This document shows, piece by piece, positions 51,646 through 60,147 of a stretch of DNA of 64,000 nt (position 1 is its first letter; each line of letters begins with the position of its first letter). Source of the stretch: Algoriphagus marincola DSM 16067 (GTDB lineage Bacteria > Bacteroidota > Bacteroidia > Cytophagales > Cyclobacteriaceae); NCBI RefSeq assembly GCF_000429405.1, contig NZ_AUBU01000003.1, positions 1-64,000 of the forward strand, given 5' to 3'. A model generated the notes under the pieces. It was not told the origin of the DNA, did not search any database, and saw only the letters and a program-made list of their open reading frames with translations. A program made the translations under genes and the position numbers.

Positions 51646-52542
51646 ATGCTGAAGAAGATTACTGCCAATCTCTGCTTTCTGATTTTATTTTCCTTGCCGC
51701 TATTTGCGCAGGGAAGTTTTGACCTGATTCAAGTGGATACCAAAGGAAAGGGTAAAAGCCTTGAAATTCTCGCAGAAACAGCCAAACCATTGACAGATAG
51801 AGTTGGGTATGACAATCAACCAAATTTCATCAATGATCAGGAATTAGTTTTTTCGGCAGCGGATGATCAAGGAAATCACGATATTATTCTCTATAATTTT
51901 TCAACAAAGAACTTCACCAATCTAACTAAAACTGCTGACCGAAGCGAATATTCCCCATCCATTACGGACTGCAAGCAATACATAGCAGCGGTAGTAGTTG
52001 AGCCCGAAGGTGCTCAGCGGCTTTGGCTTTACCCTATCAACCTTAGCGAGCCGGAGTTACTCTATGATGATATCGAGCCAGTGGGCTATTATGACTGGTA
52101 TGACAACAAGGCCGCGATGTTTGTTTTAGGAGAGCCTAATTCATTGATTTATGCTAGAGGTCGAGGAGATCTCGTATCAATGGATCAGAATATCGGCAGA
52201 TCAGTAAAGCGAAGGCCAAAAACCTCAGAAATCACCTATCTTTCCAAGGAAGATGTCCAGACAAAACCAGATGGTGTTGCCTTGGAATTACGGGCTTTTG
52301 ATTTAAAAACCAATCGAAAATCCGAACTAGGGCTTGGCTTAGGTGGCTCAGAAGATTTTATCTGGGTTGATAAAAAAAACATTTTGATGGCGAGAGGAAA
52401 TGAGATTTTTATGAGGAGAATAAATGAAAATACTTGGTCCAAGCTAGCTGAAATCAACCTTTCATCTCATCAAAATATTTCACGGATGGCTTACAGTGAA
52501 GACTTAGAAGTGCTAATTTTAGTAATGGAGAGAAACCAATAA
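51646..52542 (+). CDS. Exported TolB-like beta-propeller protein
   Basis: A 298-residue protein from the ATG at 51646, chosen because it opens a clear signal peptide (MLKKITANLCFLILFSLPLFAQ). The mature part has WD/TolB-like blades: 'FINDQELVFSAADDQGNHDIILYNF', 'RSEYSPSITDCKQYIAAVVVEPEGAQRLWLYP'. It is periplasmic, with no catalytic motif seen. It precedes the SMP-30 lactonase gene by 4 bases and so forms a two-gene operon with it. Confidence 0.85.
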   Translation: MLKKITANLCFLILFSLPLFAQGSFDLIQVDTKGKGKSLEILAETAKPLTDRVGYDNQPNFINDQELVFSAADDQGNHDIILYNFSTKNFTNLTKTADRSEYSPSITDCKQYIAAVVVEPEGAQRLWLYPINLSEPELLYDDIEPVGYYDWYDNKAAMFVLGEPNSLIYARGRGDLVSMDQNIGRSVKRRPKTSEITYLSKEDVQTKPDGVALELRAFDLKTNRKSELGLGLGGSEDFIWVDKKNILMARGNEIFMRRINENTWSKLAEINLSSHQNISRMAYSEDLEVLILVMERNQ

Positions 52543-52546
52543 ACCT

Positions 52547-53461
52547 ATGATCAATAAAAAATTACTACTCGCTCTGGTAGCGGGTATTTTATCCCAAACA
52601 GCTATGTCGCAAATTGAAGATAAAAAAGGAATCATCGTCAAGGGTGCCGAACTGGTAAAAGTCCAAGATGGATTTTCCTTTACCGAAGGACCTGCAGTCA
52701 GTCGCGTGGGCGATGTGTATTTTACAGACCAACCAAATGATCGTATCCACGTCTGGAATGCCATTTCCGGAGAAGTTTCGGTGTTCAAGGAAAATGCCGG
52801 ACGATCCAATGGCATGTATTTCAAACTTGACGGTACACTCATCTCCTGTGCAGATGAGCAAAACCAGCTCTGGGCTTTAGATTCAAAGGGAAATGAAACG
52901 GTTTTGGTCGAAAACTTCAGGGGCAAAAAATTAAATGGTCCAAATGATGTCTGGGTACGGCCAAAGGGAGGAATGTATTTTACGGATCCTCTTTATGTAA
53001 GGCCTTACTGGGAAGGAATCCGAGGAAATGAAAGAGAACAAGATGGAGAGCATGTCTATTTCTTGTCTGAGGATGGAGCTGAGTTTTTCAGAGTAACTGA
53101 AGACCTTGTCAAGCCAAATGGTATCATTGGTACACCTGATGGTAAATACCTCTATGTGGCAGATATCGGAGATAGTAAAACCTACCGCTACGAAATCCGG
53201 GAAGATGGTTATTTGATCAATAAGGAGCTTTTCTGCGAAATGGGATCAGATGGAATGACGATCGATAATCGAGGAAATATTTACCTCACAGGAGACGGAG
53301 TGACTGTTTTTAGCTCGAAAGGCGAAAAAATCGCTCATATCCCGGTTCCTGCAAAATGGACTGCAAATGTCACTTTTGCCGCCTTAGATAGAAAAACTTT
53401 GTTTATCACCGCAATGGATGCAGTATATACGCTTCAGATGAAAACTCGTGGAGTTTGGTAA
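52547..53461 (+). CDS. SMP-30/gluconolactonase-family exported lactonase
   Basis: A 304-residue six-bladed beta-propeller. An N-terminal signal peptide (about 1-21, 'LLLALVAGILSQTAMSQ') sends it to the periplasm. Metal-binding residues of the family are visible in 'SFTEGPAVSRVGDVYFTD' (Glu), 'KLNGPNDVWVRPKGGMYFTDP' (Asn) and 'GSDGMTIDNRGNIYLTG' (Asp). It would open a sugar lactone such as gluconolactone, a product of periplasmic sugar dehydrogenases. Second gene of the operon with the TolB-like protein. Confidence 0.9.
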   Translation: MINKKLLLALVAGILSQTAMSQIEDKKGIIVKGAELVKVQDGFSFTEGPAVSRVGDVYFTDQPNDRIHVWNAISGEVSVFKENAGRSNGMYFKLDGTLISCADEQNQLWALDSKGNETVLVENFRGKKLNGPNDVWVRPKGGMYFTDPLYVRPYWEGIRGNEREQDGEHVYFLSEDGAEFFRVTEDLVKPNGIIGTPDGKYLYVADIGDSKTYRYEIREDGYLINKELFCEMGSDGMTIDNRGNIYLTGDGVTVFSSKGEKIAHIPVPAKWTANVTFAALDRKTLFITAMDAVYTLQMKTRGVW

Positions 53462-53470
53462 TTTAAAGCC

Positions 53471-53531
53471 GGAAGCTAGAAGTGGGAAGCATGAAGTAAG
53501 AAGGTCTTCCTACTTCAAGCTTCCTACTTCC
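53471..53531. repeat. GGAAGTAGGAAG inverted repeat, possible bidirectional terminator
   Basis: The segment 53479-53503 pairs with 53506-53530 over about 25 bases with a few mismatches, giving a long hairpin with almost no loop between two convergent genes. The arms are made of GGAAG/TAGGAAG words like those at 12870-12990. There is no T-tract, so terminator function is uncertain. Confidence 0.55.
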
Positions 53532-53539
53532 ATCTCTAT

Positions 53540-54247
53540 TTAGCAATTCCCGTCTACATCACAGCTTTCTCCATTCTCAGCGGACTTTACCTCGAAAATA
53601 GAGTTATTTTTTGCGAATTCGGACCATGCTTTTTCTATGGTTTCCTCAAATACTTCGTCAGGCTGTGCTCCGGAAATCCCGAATTTTCGATCTAAAACGA
53701 AAAAAGGAACTCCTCTAACACCTATTAATCGGGATTCATAAATATCCTGATCCACAGCATCATCAAATTGATTGGACGCTAGCATTGATTTGATTTCGGA
53801 TTCCTTCAACCCGATTTCTGCTCCAAGCTTTATCAGCGTATTCAGATCATCCACATTTTCTCCATCACTGAAATAGGCTTTTAGTAAGCGTTCCTTCATT
53901 TCTCCGCCTTTCCCTTGCTGTTTTGCAAAATGAATCAGCCGGTGAGCGTTTTTGGTATTGGCCACCTTTGCCTTCTCAAAGTCAAATTCCAAGCCCTGCT
54001 CTTTAGCCATTTCCACCACATTTGAGGTGATTTCTCTGGTTTGATCCATGGACCATCCCTTTGACTGTGCCAAATGCTCTAAAGTATTTATCGATGGATT
54101 GGTTTTCTCTTCTGGATTTAGCTGAAAGCTCTTCCATTCGATTTCGACCTGATCTTTCAAGGGAAATTTATCCAGTGCTTTTTCGAGTTTTCGCTTGCCG
54201 ATGTAGCAAAAAGGACAAACTACATCCGACCAAATTTCAATTTTCAT
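53540..54247 (-). CDS. FrnE-type DsbA-family oxidoreductase
   Basis: A 235-residue thioredoxin-fold protein of the DsbA/FrnE/HCCA-isomerase group. The redox motif is C11-PF-C14 ('VVCPFCYIGKRKLEKAL'). An inserted helical domain (about 60-170) and the cis-Pro loop 'GVRGVPFFVLDRKFGISGAQ' follow. There is no signal peptide, so it is a cytosolic FrnE-like protein, not the periplasmic DsbA. Its C-terminus carries two additional cysteines ('GESCDVDGNC'). The role may be thiol repair under oxidative stress, as known for FrnE in Deinococcus (inference). Confidence 0.92.
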   Translation of the reverse strand: MKIEIWSDVVCPFCYIGKRKLEKALDKFPLKDQVEIEWKSFQLNPEEKTNPSINTLEHLAQSKGWSMDQTREITSNVVEMAKEQGLEFDFEKAKVANTKNAHRLIHFAKQQGKGGEMKERLLKAYFSDGENVDDLNTLIKLGAEIGLKESEIKSMLASNQFDDAVDQDIYESRLIGVRGVPFFVLDRKFGISGAQPDEVFEETIEKAWSEFAKNNSIFEVKSAENGESCDVDGNC

Positions 54248-54305
54248 AGACTTTTGATTTACTTATGGGAGAAATGATCAAATCCTTAAAAGAGTTCACT
54301 GAATT

Positions 54306-54461
54306 TTGAAAACTAAAGAATGTCCATCCTGTGCAATGGAAATTGATGCCAAGGCAGCTATTTGCCCTATTTGCAAATTTGAGTTCCCGAAACGTTCCCC
54401 TTGGATCACTTGGGTGGCCATTTTGCTTTTGATCGTGTGGATTTTAACCTATATCCTTTGA
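54306..54461 (+). CDS. Unlisted 51-residue zinc-ribbon membrane peptide
   Basis: Reading from the TTG at 54306 gives 51 codons ending in TGA at 54459-54461. The protein has a compact zinc ribbon with two CxxC knuckles (KECPSCAMEID... AAICPICKFEFP: Cys6, Cys9, Cys20, Cys23) and then one membrane helix (WITWVAILLLIVWILTYIL). An in-frame stop lies just upstream (54300-54302), so the start must be near 54306. It ends 4 bases before the class V aminotransferase gene and is probably co-transcribed with it. Zinc-ribbon plus helix proteins of this size are common in Bacteroidota; the function is unknown. Confidence 0.7.
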   Translation: MKTKECPSCAMEIDAKAAICPICKFEFPKRSPWITWVAILLLIVWILTYIL

Positions 54462-54465
54462 TGCT

Positions 54466-55722
54466 ATGAAGAAAAGAACATTTATCAAAGCTCTTGCAAG
54501 CCTAGGTTTGGGAACTTTCGCAGGACCTCTGAAAAGTCAGGCAGAAGCTCATTATTTATCAGGTATTGACTTTGACTCGGATGATATTTGGGATCAAATC
54601 CGAAAAGGCTACAAACTCAAGCCAGATTATATCAATTTGGAAAATGGATACTATTGTTTTTTACCCCAAGAAACACTCGAGAAATACATCGAACATATCC
54701 GTGAAGTGAATTATCAAGGTTCTTATTACATGCGGACGGTACAATGGGATAATAAGGCCAATTCAGCAGCCAAACTAGCCGAATTGGTTGGAGCAGATCC
54801 AGAGGAAATAGCCATCACTCGGAATACCACCGAATCATTAGATCTTATTATTGCAGGGTATCCGTGGAACAGAGGAGATGAGGCTATCATGTCAAATCAG
54901 GATTATGGGAGTATGCTGACTATGTTTGAACTAGCCCATCGAAGACATGGAGTCCATCTCAAAAAGATAGATATTCCGATGCATCCAGAATCAGATGAGG
55001 AGATCGTAGCGGTCTATGAGAATGCCATTACCAGCAAGACAAGGCTGATTATGGTTCCCCACATTGTCAATATCACGGGTCATATTCTGCCTGTACGGAA
55101 AATATGTGATATGGCCCATCGTCATGGAGTGGAAGTGATGGTAGATGGAGCACATGCGGTGGGGCATTTCACTTTCAAAATGAAAGATTTGGATTGTGAC
55201 TATTATGGATCAAGTCTTCACAAGTGGCTGAGTGTACCGCTTGGTGCTGGATTATTGTTTGTCAAAAAGGGGAAAGCAGATCAAATTCGTCCACTACTCG
55301 CACCTTATCAATTAGACCGACCTGGTATTTATAATCTCAACCATACAGGGACACATCCAGTGGCTACCGACCTTGCAGTAATAAATGCCATTGAATTTCA
55401 TGAAAAAATCGGTGCAAAGCGGAAAGAAGACCGCCTACGGTTTATTCAGCGCTATTGGTCAGATCAGGTCAGAGAAATTGAAGGAATCAACGTCAATACA
55501 CCCATCGAGCCTTTTCGATCCTGTGCCATAGCCAATGTTGGTTTGGAAAAAGTAAAACCCGGAGATTTGGCCAAACGCTTGATGGATGAATTTAAAATCT
55601 TCACCGTTGCAATCGATGGAAATGGTGTTCATGGCTGCAGAATCACTCCAAACATCTACACCACTACAGATGAATTGGATCAATTTGTCAAAGCTTTGAA
55701 AAAAATGAGTAAAAAGACTTGA
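54466..55722 (+). CDS. Class V aminotransferase (isopenicillin N epimerase-like)
   Basis: A 418-residue PLP enzyme. The N-terminus 'MKKRTFIKALASLGLGTFAGP' looks like a signal, possibly Tat-like with a weak KR pair. The fold-type I core has 'IAITRNTTESLDLIIAGYPW', the PLP aspartate region 'VEVMVDGAHAVGHF', and Lys253 in 'SSLHKWLSVPLGAG', which binds PLP. It resembles isopenicillin N epimerase and selenocysteine lyase relatives. The reaction is not determined. It ends 373 bases before the arginine operon GNAT gene and is not part of that operon, since the leader and attenuator lie between. Confidence 0.88.
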   Translation: MKKRTFIKALASLGLGTFAGPLKSQAEAHYLSGIDFDSDDIWDQIRKGYKLKPDYINLENGYYCFLPQETLEKYIEHIREVNYQGSYYMRTVQWDNKANSAAKLAELVGADPEEIAITRNTTESLDLIIAGYPWNRGDEAIMSNQDYGSMLTMFELAHRRHGVHLKKIDIPMHPESDEEIVAVYENAITSKTRLIMVPHIVNITGHILPVRKICDMAHRHGVEVMVDGAHAVGHFTFKMKDLDCDYYGSSLHKWLSVPLGAGLLFVKKGKADQIRPLLAPYQLDRPGIYNLNHTGTHPVATDLAVINAIEFHEKIGAKRKEDRLRFIQRYWSDQVREIEGINVNTPIEPFRSCAIANVGLEKVKPGDLAKRLMDEFKIFTVAIDGNGVHGCRITPNIYTTTDELDQFVKALKKMSKKT

Positions 55723-55819
55723 TATAGCTCAAAATAAAATTCGGTTTATTTTACGAATCCTAATTTTTTGAACTGTTTGGTTAAATTCTTTTCAGCGAAA
55801 AGCCTGAAATGATTAATTT

Positions 55820-55846
55820 TTGTGAATTTATTTTGGAATATCTTTT
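55820..55846 (+). promoter_or_regulatory. Weak promoter candidate of the arginine operon
   Basis: TTG at 55820-55822 and TATCTTTT at 55839-55846 are 16 bases apart, a short-spaced, one-off match to the Bacteroidota -33/-7 pattern. If used, transcription would begin near 55852, about 20 bases before the arginine-rich leader ORF. Confidence 0.3.
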
Positions 55847-55872
55847 TCATCGTTACAATTTTACACGCTCAA

Positions 55873-55992
55873 ATGAATTCCTTCAATAACATATTGATAT
55901 CCGAGGCCAACGCGACTGCTTTTGTTGTGGTAGGATGTCCTGCTGTTAATTTTTCTCCAGTTAGGAGGCGAAGGTACTTTTTTAGGGTTTGA
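55873..55992 (+). CDS. Arginine-rich leader peptide of the arg operon (attenuator)
   Basis: A 39-codon ORF from the ATG at 55873 to the TGA at 55990-55992. Codons 31-34 (AGG AGG CGA AGG, 55963-55974) encode four arginines in a row and codon 38 is a fifth, just before the stop: the peptide ends SPVRRRRYFFRV. It lies 103 bases upstream of the first gene of the arginine biosynthesis operon and is followed by mutually exclusive hairpins and a terminator. This is the layout of ribosome-mediated attenuation: lack of charged tRNA-Arg stalls the ribosome on the Arg run and changes the RNA fold. No coding homology is claimed; the argument is position plus codon content. Confidence 0.6.
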   Translation: MNSFNNILISEANATAFVVVGCPAVNFSPVRRRRYFFRV

Positions 55993-56035
55993 CCCTGCCA
56001 TATTTTCAATTTCCCTACGCGGGAGATTTCCTTTT
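55983..56035 (+). terminator. Attenuator hairpins ahead of the arg operon
   Basis: Three alternative pairings are visible. AGGGT (55984-55988) with ACCCT (55992-55996) makes a hairpin over the leader stop codon. TAGGG (55983-55987) with CCCTA (56013-56017) is a possible antiterminator. AATTTCCC (56008-56015) with GGGAGATT (56021-56028) is a terminator stem with a 5-base loop, followed by the T-rich TCCTTTTG. The second uses bases of both others, as expected for an attenuator. Confidence 0.5.
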
Positions 56036-56095
56036 GTCCTTTCCTTTCCTGATTTATTTATTTCTGCAACGCAGTAATTCATTTCTCCACCTATT

Positions 56096-56779
56096 ATGGA
56101 AGAAATCACCTTTAAAATATTAGTGGCTGATGCCAGTCACAAATCATTTGCTCAGCAAATCACCGATGAGATGGCCAACTCGGCTAAAGCTCGGGGCACG
56201 GGTATTGCCAAACGTAGTATCGAATACGTCCAAACCAAAATAGAAGAGGGAAAGGCCATCATCGCATTGACAGGAGATGGTCGCTGGGCAGGCTTTTGCT
56301 ATATTGAGGCTTGGGGACATGGGAAATATGTGGCCAATTCCGGTTTGATCGTTTCCCCAGAATTCCGAAAGTACGGCTTGGCTAGAAAAATCAAGCAGGA
56401 AATATTCAAGCTTAGCCGGCTTAAATATCCGGATTCGAAAATATTTGGCTTAACCACCGGGCCTGCTGTGATGAAAATCAACTCTGAACTGGGATACATT
56501 CCTGTTTCTTACGCAGATCTTACGGACGATAATGAATTCTGGAAAGGCTGTCAGAGCTGTGTCAATTATGAAATTTTGATGTCCAAATCAAGGCAAAACT
56601 GCCTCTGTACGGCGATGCTTTACGATCCCAATGCTCCCAAAAACAAATTGGCAGAAATGGCCCTTCGTAAAGATTTCAATAAACGTATCAATTTGTTTGA
56701 TCGCTGGGTTCGATTGAAAAAGTTCGTGTTTCTTAAACTTGGCAAATCAGCCAAATCCTTTCTCAGTTTATTTATTTAA
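56096..56779 (+). CDS. GNAT acetyltransferase, probable N-acylglutamate synthase of the arg operon
   Basis: A 227-residue GNAT protein. The acetyl-CoA-binding region is 'ANSGLIVSPEFRKYGLARKIKQEIFKLSR' (motif A, about 81-109), followed by 'KIFGLTTGPAVMKINSELGYIPVS'. It is the first gene of the arginine operon, and no classical argA or argJ is seen, so it probably makes N-acetyl- or N-succinylglutamate, the first step. This role for the operon GNAT of Bacteroidota is inference from position. A short cysteine cluster ('CQSCVNYE', 'CLCTAM') is unusual for a GNAT. The next gene starts 13 bases downstream. Confidence 0.8.
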   Translation: MEEITFKILVADASHKSFAQQITDEMANSAKARGTGIAKRSIEYVQTKIEEGKAIIALTGDGRWAGFCYIEAWGHGKYVANSGLIVSPEFRKYGLARKIKQEIFKLSRLKYPDSKIFGLTTGPAVMKINSELGYIPVSYADLTDDNEFWKGCQSCVNYEILMSKSRQNCLCTAMLYDPNAPKNKLAEMALRKDFNKRINLFDRWVRLKKFVFLKLGKSAKSFLSLFI

Positions 56780-56792
56780 AATTCAAGAATAG

Positions 56793-57989
56793 ATGCAAAA
56801 AATTGTTTTAGCCTATAGTGGCGGCCTCGATACCACCTTTTGTGCACTCCATTTATCCAAAGATTTGGGTTATGAGGTACATGCTGTTTTGGTCAATACA
56901 GGCGGCTTTTCCGAAGAAGAATTAAAGTCCATCGAATCCCGAGCAAAAAGTCTCGGAATCGCATCTTTTACCATCTTGGATGTGGTAGATACTTACTATT
57001 TGCAGGTTTTGAAATACCTGACTTTTGGTAACGTCTTGAAAAATGGGACTTATCCCCTATCCGTATCTGCCGAACGAATCCTGCAGGCAAAATCACTGGC
57101 TGACTATGCCAAATCCATCGGAGCAAAAGCGGTAGCTCATGGCTCAACCGGTGCGGGAAATGATCAGGTCCGATTTGATATGATCTTTCAGACCATTATC
57201 CCGGATATTGAAATCATCACCCCAATTCGCGACTTAAAGCTTTCCAGACAGGAAGAAATCGAATATCTTAAAAAGCATGGGGTGGAAATGAATTTCGAAA
57301 AGGCCGCATATTCCATAAATAAAGGTATCTGGGGTACTTCCGTGGGTGGAAAAGAAACACTTTCTTCCTTGGGATATTTACCCGAAGAAGCTTGGCCAAC
57401 TCAGATCACTGAGAAAGAGGCTAAAGAAGTGAAATTGACCTTTGTTCAAGGAGAATTGAAAGGTATTGATAATGAGGTTTTTGATAATCCGGTAGAAGCC
57501 ATTCAGAAGCTTCAGGAGATCGCCGGCCCGTTTGGAATCGGTCGGGATATTCACGTCGGAGATACGATCATCGGAATCAAAGGACGAGTGGGTTTTGAGG
57601 CCGCAGCACCGATCATCATCATCAAAGCACATCAATTGCTAGAAAAGCATACCCTTACCAAGTGGCAGCTATTCTGGAAAAACCAACAAGCTGAATTCTA
57701 CGGAAATCACCTGCATGAAGGACATTACCTAGATCCAGTGATGCGAAATCTAGAAGCTTTCCTACAATCCACTCAGGAGTATGTATCAGGTGATGTCTTC
57801 GTGAGACTTGATGTTAAGCACTTTACCCTTTTGGGAATTGCTTCAGCGCATGATTTGATGGCATCGAAATTTGGAAGCTATGGCGAAATGAACAAGGGAT
57901 ACACGGCCGAAGATGTCAAGGGCTTTACTCGAATTTTAGGAAATCAAACAGCCATTTTCCATCAGGTCAACCAACAAGAAAATGATTAA
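56793..57989 (+). CDS. argG: Argininosuccinate synthase
   Basis: A 398-residue enzyme that joins citrulline and aspartate with ATP. The PP-loop motif 'LAYSGGLDTTFCALHL' is at the N-terminus, where family members have SGGLDTS. Further landmarks are 'AVAHGSTGAGNDQVRFD' and 'NKGIWGTSVGGKET', typical of argininosuccinate synthases. Its end overlaps argC by 8 bases, giving translational coupling. Cytosolic. Confidence 0.96.
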   Translation: MQKIVLAYSGGLDTTFCALHLSKDLGYEVHAVLVNTGGFSEEELKSIESRAKSLGIASFTILDVVDTYYLQVLKYLTFGNVLKNGTYPLSVSAERILQAKSLADYAKSIGAKAVAHGSTGAGNDQVRFDMIFQTIIPDIEIITPIRDLKLSRQEEIEYLKKHGVEMNFEKAAYSINKGIWGTSVGGKETLSSLGYLPEEAWPTQITEKEAKEVKLTFVQGELKGIDNEVFDNPVEAIQKLQEIAGPFGIGRDIHVGDTIIGIKGRVGFEAAAPIIIIKAHQLLEKHTLTKWQLFWKNQQAEFYGNHLHEGHYLDPVMRNLEAFLQSTQEYVSGDVFVRLDVKHFTLLGIASAHDLMASKFGSYGEMNKGYTAEDVKGFTRILGNQTAIFHQVNQQEND

Positions 57990-58944
57990 AACAGCTATCA
58001 TTGGTGCGGCAGGCTACACAGGAGGTGAATTAATCCGTCTTTTGGTACATCACCCAAACTGTGAACTGGTCTATATCCATTCCAACAGTCAAGTAGGAAA
58101 GCATATAAGCGAGGTGCATCCGGACTTGATCGGAGATTGTGACTTGTATTTTACTGATCAGGTAGAAACTTCCGGTCTAGATGCAGTTTTCTTAGGCTTG
58201 CCTCACGGACAAACACGTTCTTTTTTAGATCAGCATTCTTTTGATCTCAAAACAGTCATCATTGACCTTTCCACGGATTTCAGGGATGAATCAGATGGAT
58301 TTATTTATGGGCTTCCTGAAGTCAATAGGGAGAAGATCAAAAACGCTAAAAGAATTGCCAATCCCGGTTGCTTTGCGACAGGGATTCAATTGGCGCTTTT
58401 GCCGGCTGTATTAAATGGCTTAGTGAAGGGTTCCATTCATATCAATGGAATTACCGGGAGTACTGGTGCAGGAAAGAAACTGGCCGATACCTCCCATTTC
58501 AGCTACAGATTAAGCAATATTTCGGTTTACAAACTCTTCACACATCAACACCTGAAAGAGATCAAGCAAACCTTCATTCAAACAAATGCTGATTTCGATT
58601 CAGATTTGCTGTTTGTTCCCTATCGCGGCAATTTTGCCCGGGGAATATGGATTACTGCTTATTTTCCTTTTGAGGGTAGTTTGGAAGAAGCAAAAGCCTT
58701 GTATAAGGAATTTTACAAAAATGCTGCTTTCACCCATGTCGCAGACCATGACATTGACCTAAAGCAAGTGGTCAATACCAATAAATGTCTGGTTTATTTA
58801 CAAAAAGAGGCCGGACAATTGGTGATATATTCAGCAATCGACAACCTCCTGAAAGGTGCCTCAGGACAAGCCGTTCAAAACTATAATCTAGCTTTTGGTC
58901 TGGATGAAAAAACTGGGTTGAATCTTAAGTCAATTGCATTTTAA
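57982..58944 (+). CDS. argC: N-acetyl-gamma-glutamyl-phosphate reductase
   Basis: A 320-residue NADPH-dependent reductase for the third step of arginine synthesis (N-acylglutamyl phosphate to the semialdehyde). The NADP motif is 'AIIGAAGYTGGELIRLL' and the catalytic cysteine is Cys130 in 'IANPGCFATGIQLALLP'. 'GITGSTGAGKKL' is also conserved. It overlaps argG by 8 bases and is followed by argD after 58 bases. Confidence 0.96.
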   Translation: MIKTAIIGAAGYTGGELIRLLVHHPNCELVYIHSNSQVGKHISEVHPDLIGDCDLYFTDQVETSGLDAVFLGLPHGQTRSFLDQHSFDLKTVIIDLSTDFRDESDGFIYGLPEVNREKIKNAKRIANPGCFATGIQLALLPAVLNGLVKGSIHINGITGSTGAGKKLADTSHFSYRLSNISVYKLFTHQHLKEIKQTFIQTNADFDSDLLFVPYRGNFARGIWITAYFPFEGSLEEAKALYKEFYKNAAFTHVADHDIDLKQVVNTNKCLVYLQKEAGQLVIYSAIDNLLKGASGQAVQNYNLAFGLDEKTGLNLKSIAF

Positions 58945-59002
58945 CTTCTTGAATCGAATTTCAAAAACCGATCTAATCACCCTTTAAAATTTTGAAATAA
59001 AA

Positions 59003-60136
59003 ATGAAGCTATTTGATGTATATCCCTTGATTCCCATCACTATTCAGAAGGCGGAAGGGTGTAAACTTTGGGATGATCAAAGTCGGGAATACTTGGATCT
59101 GTACGGTGGTCATGCGGTGATTTCAATTGGGCATACGCATCCGCATTTTGTCAAGCGAATCAAAGATCAGCTTGATTCTATTGCATTTTACTCCAACTCG
59201 GTTCAGATCCCCATACAGAAAGAATACGCAAATAAACTGGGAGAGCTTTCCTGTTTGCATAATTATCAGCTTTTCCTTTGTAACTCCGGAGCTGAGGCAA
59301 ATGAAAACGCCATCAAAATGGCATCATTTGCAACTGGAAAACCTGGTTTCATTGCCTTTTCGGGAGCATTTCATGGAAGGACATCAGGTGCAGTTGCCTT
59401 GACAGATAATCCAAAAATTATTGCCCCATCTAATGCCCGTTCAGATTTCCATATCCTGCCCTTCGGAGATTTGGAAGAAGCAGAGAAAACACTAGCGCAT
59501 GAACAAATAGCCGGAGTCATTATCGAAGGAATTCAAGGTGTAGGAGGCATTCAGGTGCCGGATGCAGACTTTCTTTTGGGTCTAGAAAGACTTTGTAAAA
59601 AATACGGTGCTAAGCTTATTTTGGATGAAGTACAATCAGGCTTTAGTCGGACGGGAAGATTTTTTGCACATCAATGGGTAGATGGCTTGATGCCCGATTT
59701 GATTACCATGGCCAAAGGGATGGGCAATGGTTTTCCAATTGGAGGACTTTTGATTTCTCCTGATTTTGAAGCTAGTTATGGCCTTTTGGGTACCACTTTT
59801 GGAGGTAATCACTTGGCTTGCGCAGCTGGATTAGCCGTTTTGGAAGTGCTTGAAAAAGAGAAGCTTCAAGAGCGTGCAAATGAACTTGGGGAACGCCTTA
59901 TTTCAGAGCTTCGAACTATTCCACAAATCCAGGAAGTACGGGGAAAAGGGCTTATGATCGGGATAGATCTTGACCGAGAAGCGGGACCAGTTCGTTCGGA
60001 ATTAGTAAACAAATACCAAATATTCACAGGTTCTGCCGCAAAAAAACAGACGATTCGACTGCTTCCTCCCTTGTCTGTTGAGTGGAATCAATTAAATTCG
60101 TTTATCACAGCAATTCGAGAAATTTTGGCCAAATAG
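59003..60136 (+). CDS. argD: Acetylornithine (or succinylornithine) aminotransferase
   Basis: A 377-residue class III PLP aminotransferase making N-acylornithine from the semialdehyde and glutamate. The motifs 'FLCNSGAEANENAIKMA', 'LILDEVQSGFSRTGRFFAHQ' and the PLP lysine Lys238 in 'ITMAKGMGNGFPIGG' are intact. Length and layout match ArgD. It is co-transcribed, with argF' starting 11 bases downstream. Confidence 0.95.
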   Translation: MKLFDVYPLIPITIQKAEGCKLWDDQSREYLDLYGGHAVISIGHTHPHFVKRIKDQLDSIAFYSNSVQIPIQKEYANKLGELSCLHNYQLFLCNSGAEANENAIKMASFATGKPGFIAFSGAFHGRTSGAVALTDNPKIIAPSNARSDFHILPFGDLEEAEKTLAHEQIAGVIIEGIQGVGGIQVPDADFLLGLERLCKKYGAKLILDEVQSGFSRTGRFFAHQWVDGLMPDLITMAKGMGNGFPIGGLLISPDFEASYGLLGTTFGGNHLACAAGLAVLEVLEKEKLQERANELGERLISELRTIPQIQEVRGKGLMIGIDLDREAGPVRSELVNKYQIFTGSAAKKQTIRLLPPLSVEWNQLNSFITAIREILAK

Positions 60137-60147
60137 GCCTTCAGACT

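Noticed and set aside
55861..56109. An 82-codon minus-strand ORF before the arginine operon
   Set aside because: It overlaps the start of the GNAT gene and is the complement of the arginine-rich leader and its hairpins. Its composition is low-complexity and it resembles no protein I know. The plus-strand leader explains the base composition better.
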